33,115 bases of DNA from Clostridia bacterium (GTDB lineage Bacteria > Bacillota > Clostridia > Oscillospirales > Acutalibacteraceae): NCBI GenBank assembly GCA_017461005.1, contig JAFTZU010000069.1:1-33115 (forward strand), given 5' to 3'. Under the pieces are notes generated by a model. That model made no database searches. It had not been told where the DNA came from and was given only the letters and a program-made list of their open reading frames with translations. A program made the position numbers and the translations under genes. Positions 30,754 through 33,115 of this stretch are shown piece by piece. The number at the start of each line of letters is the position of its first letter. Position 1 is the stretch's first letter.

Positions 30754-33115
30754 CTATTTTATCAAACCTTTCGTGTTATATTTTTGAGAATAAGAAACCC
30801 GAATATTGTAAGGAACCATCATTCCTGCTTTTTGCATCAGTACACCTAAATCGTTCGCCGCAGCGCCAAAGGACCTATCCTTTAAGAATCGCATGTTATC
30901 AAAATCATATCGATCTGACACGGTAATATTAAAAGTCCATGAGCCTCCTTTTTTCTTCCCGGAATAGCTTACCGTAACATGCTGTAAACTGTAATATAAA
31001 TCAGGTTCGCTATTTTTAGGAAATTCTACAGTTTCAGTTTTTTTAATACTCGATCTGGATTTATATCGTTTACACTTGTTTTTGAAAAAGTTTTTCATCG
31101 TTTGGGAGGCTTTCAATTTATTGATTGCTAAATTAGTGATACTTTTTCCAGGTGCTTTCCCGTTTCCCCAAATTCCATGATAGTACATTCGACTTGCTAA
31201 ATAATAACCTTTTTTGTTTAAATAGGCTGTGCCTGCTGTAGACAGCAAGAGCTTTGCTTCAGAATAACGTCTCCATCCAATAAGGGTTCCCGCAATATAT
31301 TTTCTCAAACCGATTGCAACCCAATCCGGAATATCGCCATCCGGATCTATATAGCTTGCCGGAGCATTGATACAATATAGATACCCGTCATATAAACACT
31401 TACTTCTCCCAAAATCAAAAGTGCTATAAATCTCAAAATCATCGACGTTTATAAATCTTGTTATGCTTGGATCATAGTATCTGTTTCTCAGATAATAATA
31501 CCCCGTCTCAGCATCCAGGTAATACCCTCTGTACCGCAACGGGTTCGCGTTTGCGATGGCGAGCTGGGTAGCGCTGTTCGTTGTTGCCGGCGTTACAGCC
31601 AGCACTTCGCCCCAGGCATCGTAAGTGTAGGTGGCGATAAGAGAACCCGTGTTATCGGTGATGCCAATAACATCACCCATTTGGTTCGTTAGGTAGAAGT
31701 ACTGGGTCCCGTTGTAAAGGAAGCCGGTCGGGTTGCCGGAGTTGTCATACTGGAAATACATGGTGTTCGTCCCGTCTGTCTGAGACAGGATGACGCCATC
31801 TTTTGTTGTGAAGTAGGTGGTCACTCCGTTGACCGTTTTGCTGGACCGGATGCCGGACTCGTCATAAGTATAGCTATAGACGTCGGCTGTGCCGTTCTCG
31901 TCTTCCGGGTTCACCGTGATCTGCGAGAGCGTTCTTCCGTTGGTCCACTCAAACTCCATGTTGCCGTAGGTCAGGACATTGCCATTGGCGTCGTAAGTCA
32001 GGCTCGTGCCGTTGACTGAGGTCAGTTCATCCGGCCAGGCGGAATTGCCATAGCTAAAGTTCGTAGTTTCAGCAGGAAGAGATGTATCATCGTAGACCTT
32101 GGTCTTAGTGAGGATATTCCCTCTTTGATCATAGCTGTAAGTTTCCGTAAACCCATTCGCAGCATCTACGGTCTGCGTCAACTGGCCATACTGGTCGTAA
32201 GTGTAGGTCTGCTCCGCAGAACCATAACCTGTACTTGTGATCCGGTTCTTGGAGTCATAGGTGTTCACCACATCGATCGTGGTATTATCGGCAAGTGTGA
32301 TCGCCTTGCTCGTGATGTTCTCTTTCGAGTCATAGCTGTAAGCCGTCGTGAACGCAGGGCTGTTGTTAAAGCTCACTGCTTCCGTGGCCACATTATTGCT
32401 GTTGTTGTTCGTGAAGGTGTAGTTCACCGAATTTGAGCCGGCCGTGAACGTGGTCGACCGGTTCGTGACCTGACTCGAATAGCTTGTTCCAAAATGGCTT
32501 TCATTGATGGTCGTGACCACAGCGTCTTCGCTGTCCACCTGGTCTTCGTTAGAGGACTGGGTGTAAGTCTGGACCACCGAGTCATCGCTCAGCTTTGTAA
32601 CTGTTACGCTATCATTGCTGCCATAAGTATACCTTAAACCGGTGTCATAATTCACCTTTTCGGTGAGCTCATTGTCGGAATTGTAACTGTAAGTCACATA
32701 GGCTGCATTGTTATCGTTCCGCTTTTCAGAAATCAGATTCTTGTTGGAGTCGTAATAATAGTTGATGACGTCATCGTTCGCATAGGTCACTGTCTGAAGA
32801 AGGTTTGTGGCGTTCTCATAACCATAGAGGACTTTCTGGACACCGTTCACCTGGACCTGCGTCAGTTCCCCGTGGTCCCTGTAATAGAATTTGTAAATGT
32901 CGAACTCTTCTCTGGTCTTGCAGCCTCTGTCGTTGTAATAGTAATGCGTCGTCTTTCCGAGGCGGTTGGTCTCCGAACTCAGAGTGTTATTGGATGCATA
33001 GACATAGGTGGTTCCAGCAGAACTGTCACTGTAAGTGTTGGCGGTCGGAAGGCCGTCAAGAGAGGCGTCATAGTCTTCCGGTCCGATCTCCTGGATGACT
33101 CTGCCAAGAGTATCA
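30754..33115 (-). CDS. RHS-repeat polymorphic toxin, 5' end outside window
   Basis: At least 786 codons are open to the right edge; no stop was seen in the frame, so the gene begins beyond 33115. The visible core consists of YD-repeats (NDRGCKTREEFDIY, YDSKNRITST, YDQYGQLTQT, YDQRGNILTK) and ends with the conserved NPLRYRGYYLDAETGYYYLR, then YYDPSITRFINVDD (about 31444). After it comes a tip of about 229 residues (30757-31443), AT-richer than the core, with a basic stretch (KNKCKRYKSRSS) and a C-terminal strand-rich part (SWTFNITVSDRYDFDN). No toxin family is recognised. RHS cores form a shell that holds the cleaved toxic tip. Export route is not visible. The lipoprotein that follows is the candidate immunity protein. 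Confidence 0.85.
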   Translation of the reverse strand, partial: DTLGRVIQEIGPEDYDASLDGLPTANTYSDSSAGTTYVYASNNTLSSETNRLGKTTHYYYNDRGCKTREEFDIYKFYYRDHGELTQVQVNGVQKVLYGYENATNLLQTVTYANDDVINYYYDSNKNLISEKRNDNNAAYVTYSYNSDNELTEKVNYDTGLRYTYGSNDSVTVTKLSDDSVVQTYTQSSNEDQVDSEDAVVTTINESHFGTSYSSQVTNRSTTFTAGSNSVNYTFTNNNSNNVATEAVSFNNSPAFTTAYSYDSKENITSKAITLADNTTIDVVNTYDSKNRITSTGYGSAEQTYTYDQYGQLTQTVDAANGFTETYSYDQRGNILTKTKVYDDTSLPAETTNFSYGNSAWPDELTSVNGTSLTYDANGNVLTYGNMEFEWTNGRTLSQITVNPEDENGTADVYSYTYDESGIRSSKTVNGVTTYFTTKDGVILSQTDGTNTMYFQYDNSGNPTGFLYNGTQYFYLTNQMGDVIGITDNTGSLIATYTYDAWGEVLAVTPATTNSATQLAIANANPLRYRGYYLDAETGYYYLRNRYYDPSITRFINVDDFEIYSTFDFGRSKCLYDGYLYCINAPASYIDPDGDIPDWVAIGLRKYIAGTLIGWRRYSEAKLLLSTAGTAYLNKKGYYLASRMYYHGIWGNGKAPGKSITNLAINKLKASQTMKNFFKNKCKRYKSRSSIKKTETVEFPKNSEPDLYYSLQHVTVSYSGKKKGGSWTFNITVSDRYDFDNMRFLKDRSFGAAANDLGVLMQKAGMMVPYNIRVSYSQKYNTKGLIK

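Noticed and set aside
27153..33115. CRISPR array or tandem-repeat locus in the RHS region
   Set aside because: Repeats are coding YD-repeats with variable spacing, not short direct repeats with unique spacers.

Overview
The window is about 33 kb of a GC-rich Bacillota genome. It fits a gut-type Clostridia member (Oscillospiraceae/Ruminococcaceae-like): mreB-mreC-mreD-mrdA order, a CD1247-type zinc-ribbon protein, rpsU followed by a yqeG-type phosphatase, sigma-A style promoters, strong Shine-Dalgarno (SD) sequences and U-tract terminators. The assignment to order or family is inference from gene content. No rRNA, tRNA or CRISPR array was seen. The last 7 kb is an accessory region that becomes AT-rich in places.

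Layout. Bases 1-591 are non-coding, with a repeated hairpin, a GC-rich element and a terminator-like stem. From 592 to 18157 nearly everything is on the minus strand and is housekeeping. In transcription order (right to left): rpsU; yqeG-like phosphatase, pepP-like aminopeptidase, efp, CD1247-type protein, Nudix hydrolase and maf; mreB, mreC, mreD and mrdA (cell elongation); an mgsA-like gene lacking the canonical catalytic aspartates; pyk; hisS-aspS (overlapping), then a polysaccharide deacetylase and a metal-permease-like protein.

From 18.2 to 26.3 kb there are smaller, more specialised units. A membrane protein that looks like a Pyr4/PaxB-type transmembrane terpene cyclase is divergent from a TetR regulator. 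A three-gene plus-strand operon carries two unrelated glutamate-cysteine ligase families and a class II glutamine amidotransferase. It is followed by an MscS-type channel and, convergently, an alpha/beta hydrolase. The hydrolase promoter contains the same GTACAAA half-site found around tetR.

From 26.3 kb to the end is an accessory region: a decayed esterase-like fragment, a Phd/Doc toxin-antitoxin pair with a 34-bp palindrome at its promoter, and an RHS polymorphic-toxin array. The array holds a long RHS gene running off the right edge with its own toxin tip, a lipoprotein that is probably its immunity protein, a displaced RHS C-terminal module with a different tip and a second lipoprotein, and a third RHS-core fragment without a tip. 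The RHS core segments are near-identical and the tips and lipoproteins are unrelated and AT-rich, which is the expected layout for toxin switching by recombination.

The strongest leads are the terpene-cyclase-like gene with its shared TetR-type sites, the double gamma-glutamyl-ligase plus amidotransferase operon, and the two unrecognised RHS tip/lipoprotein pairs. A recurring ATCGCC tag just after stop codons is an unexplained genome-wide-looking signal.
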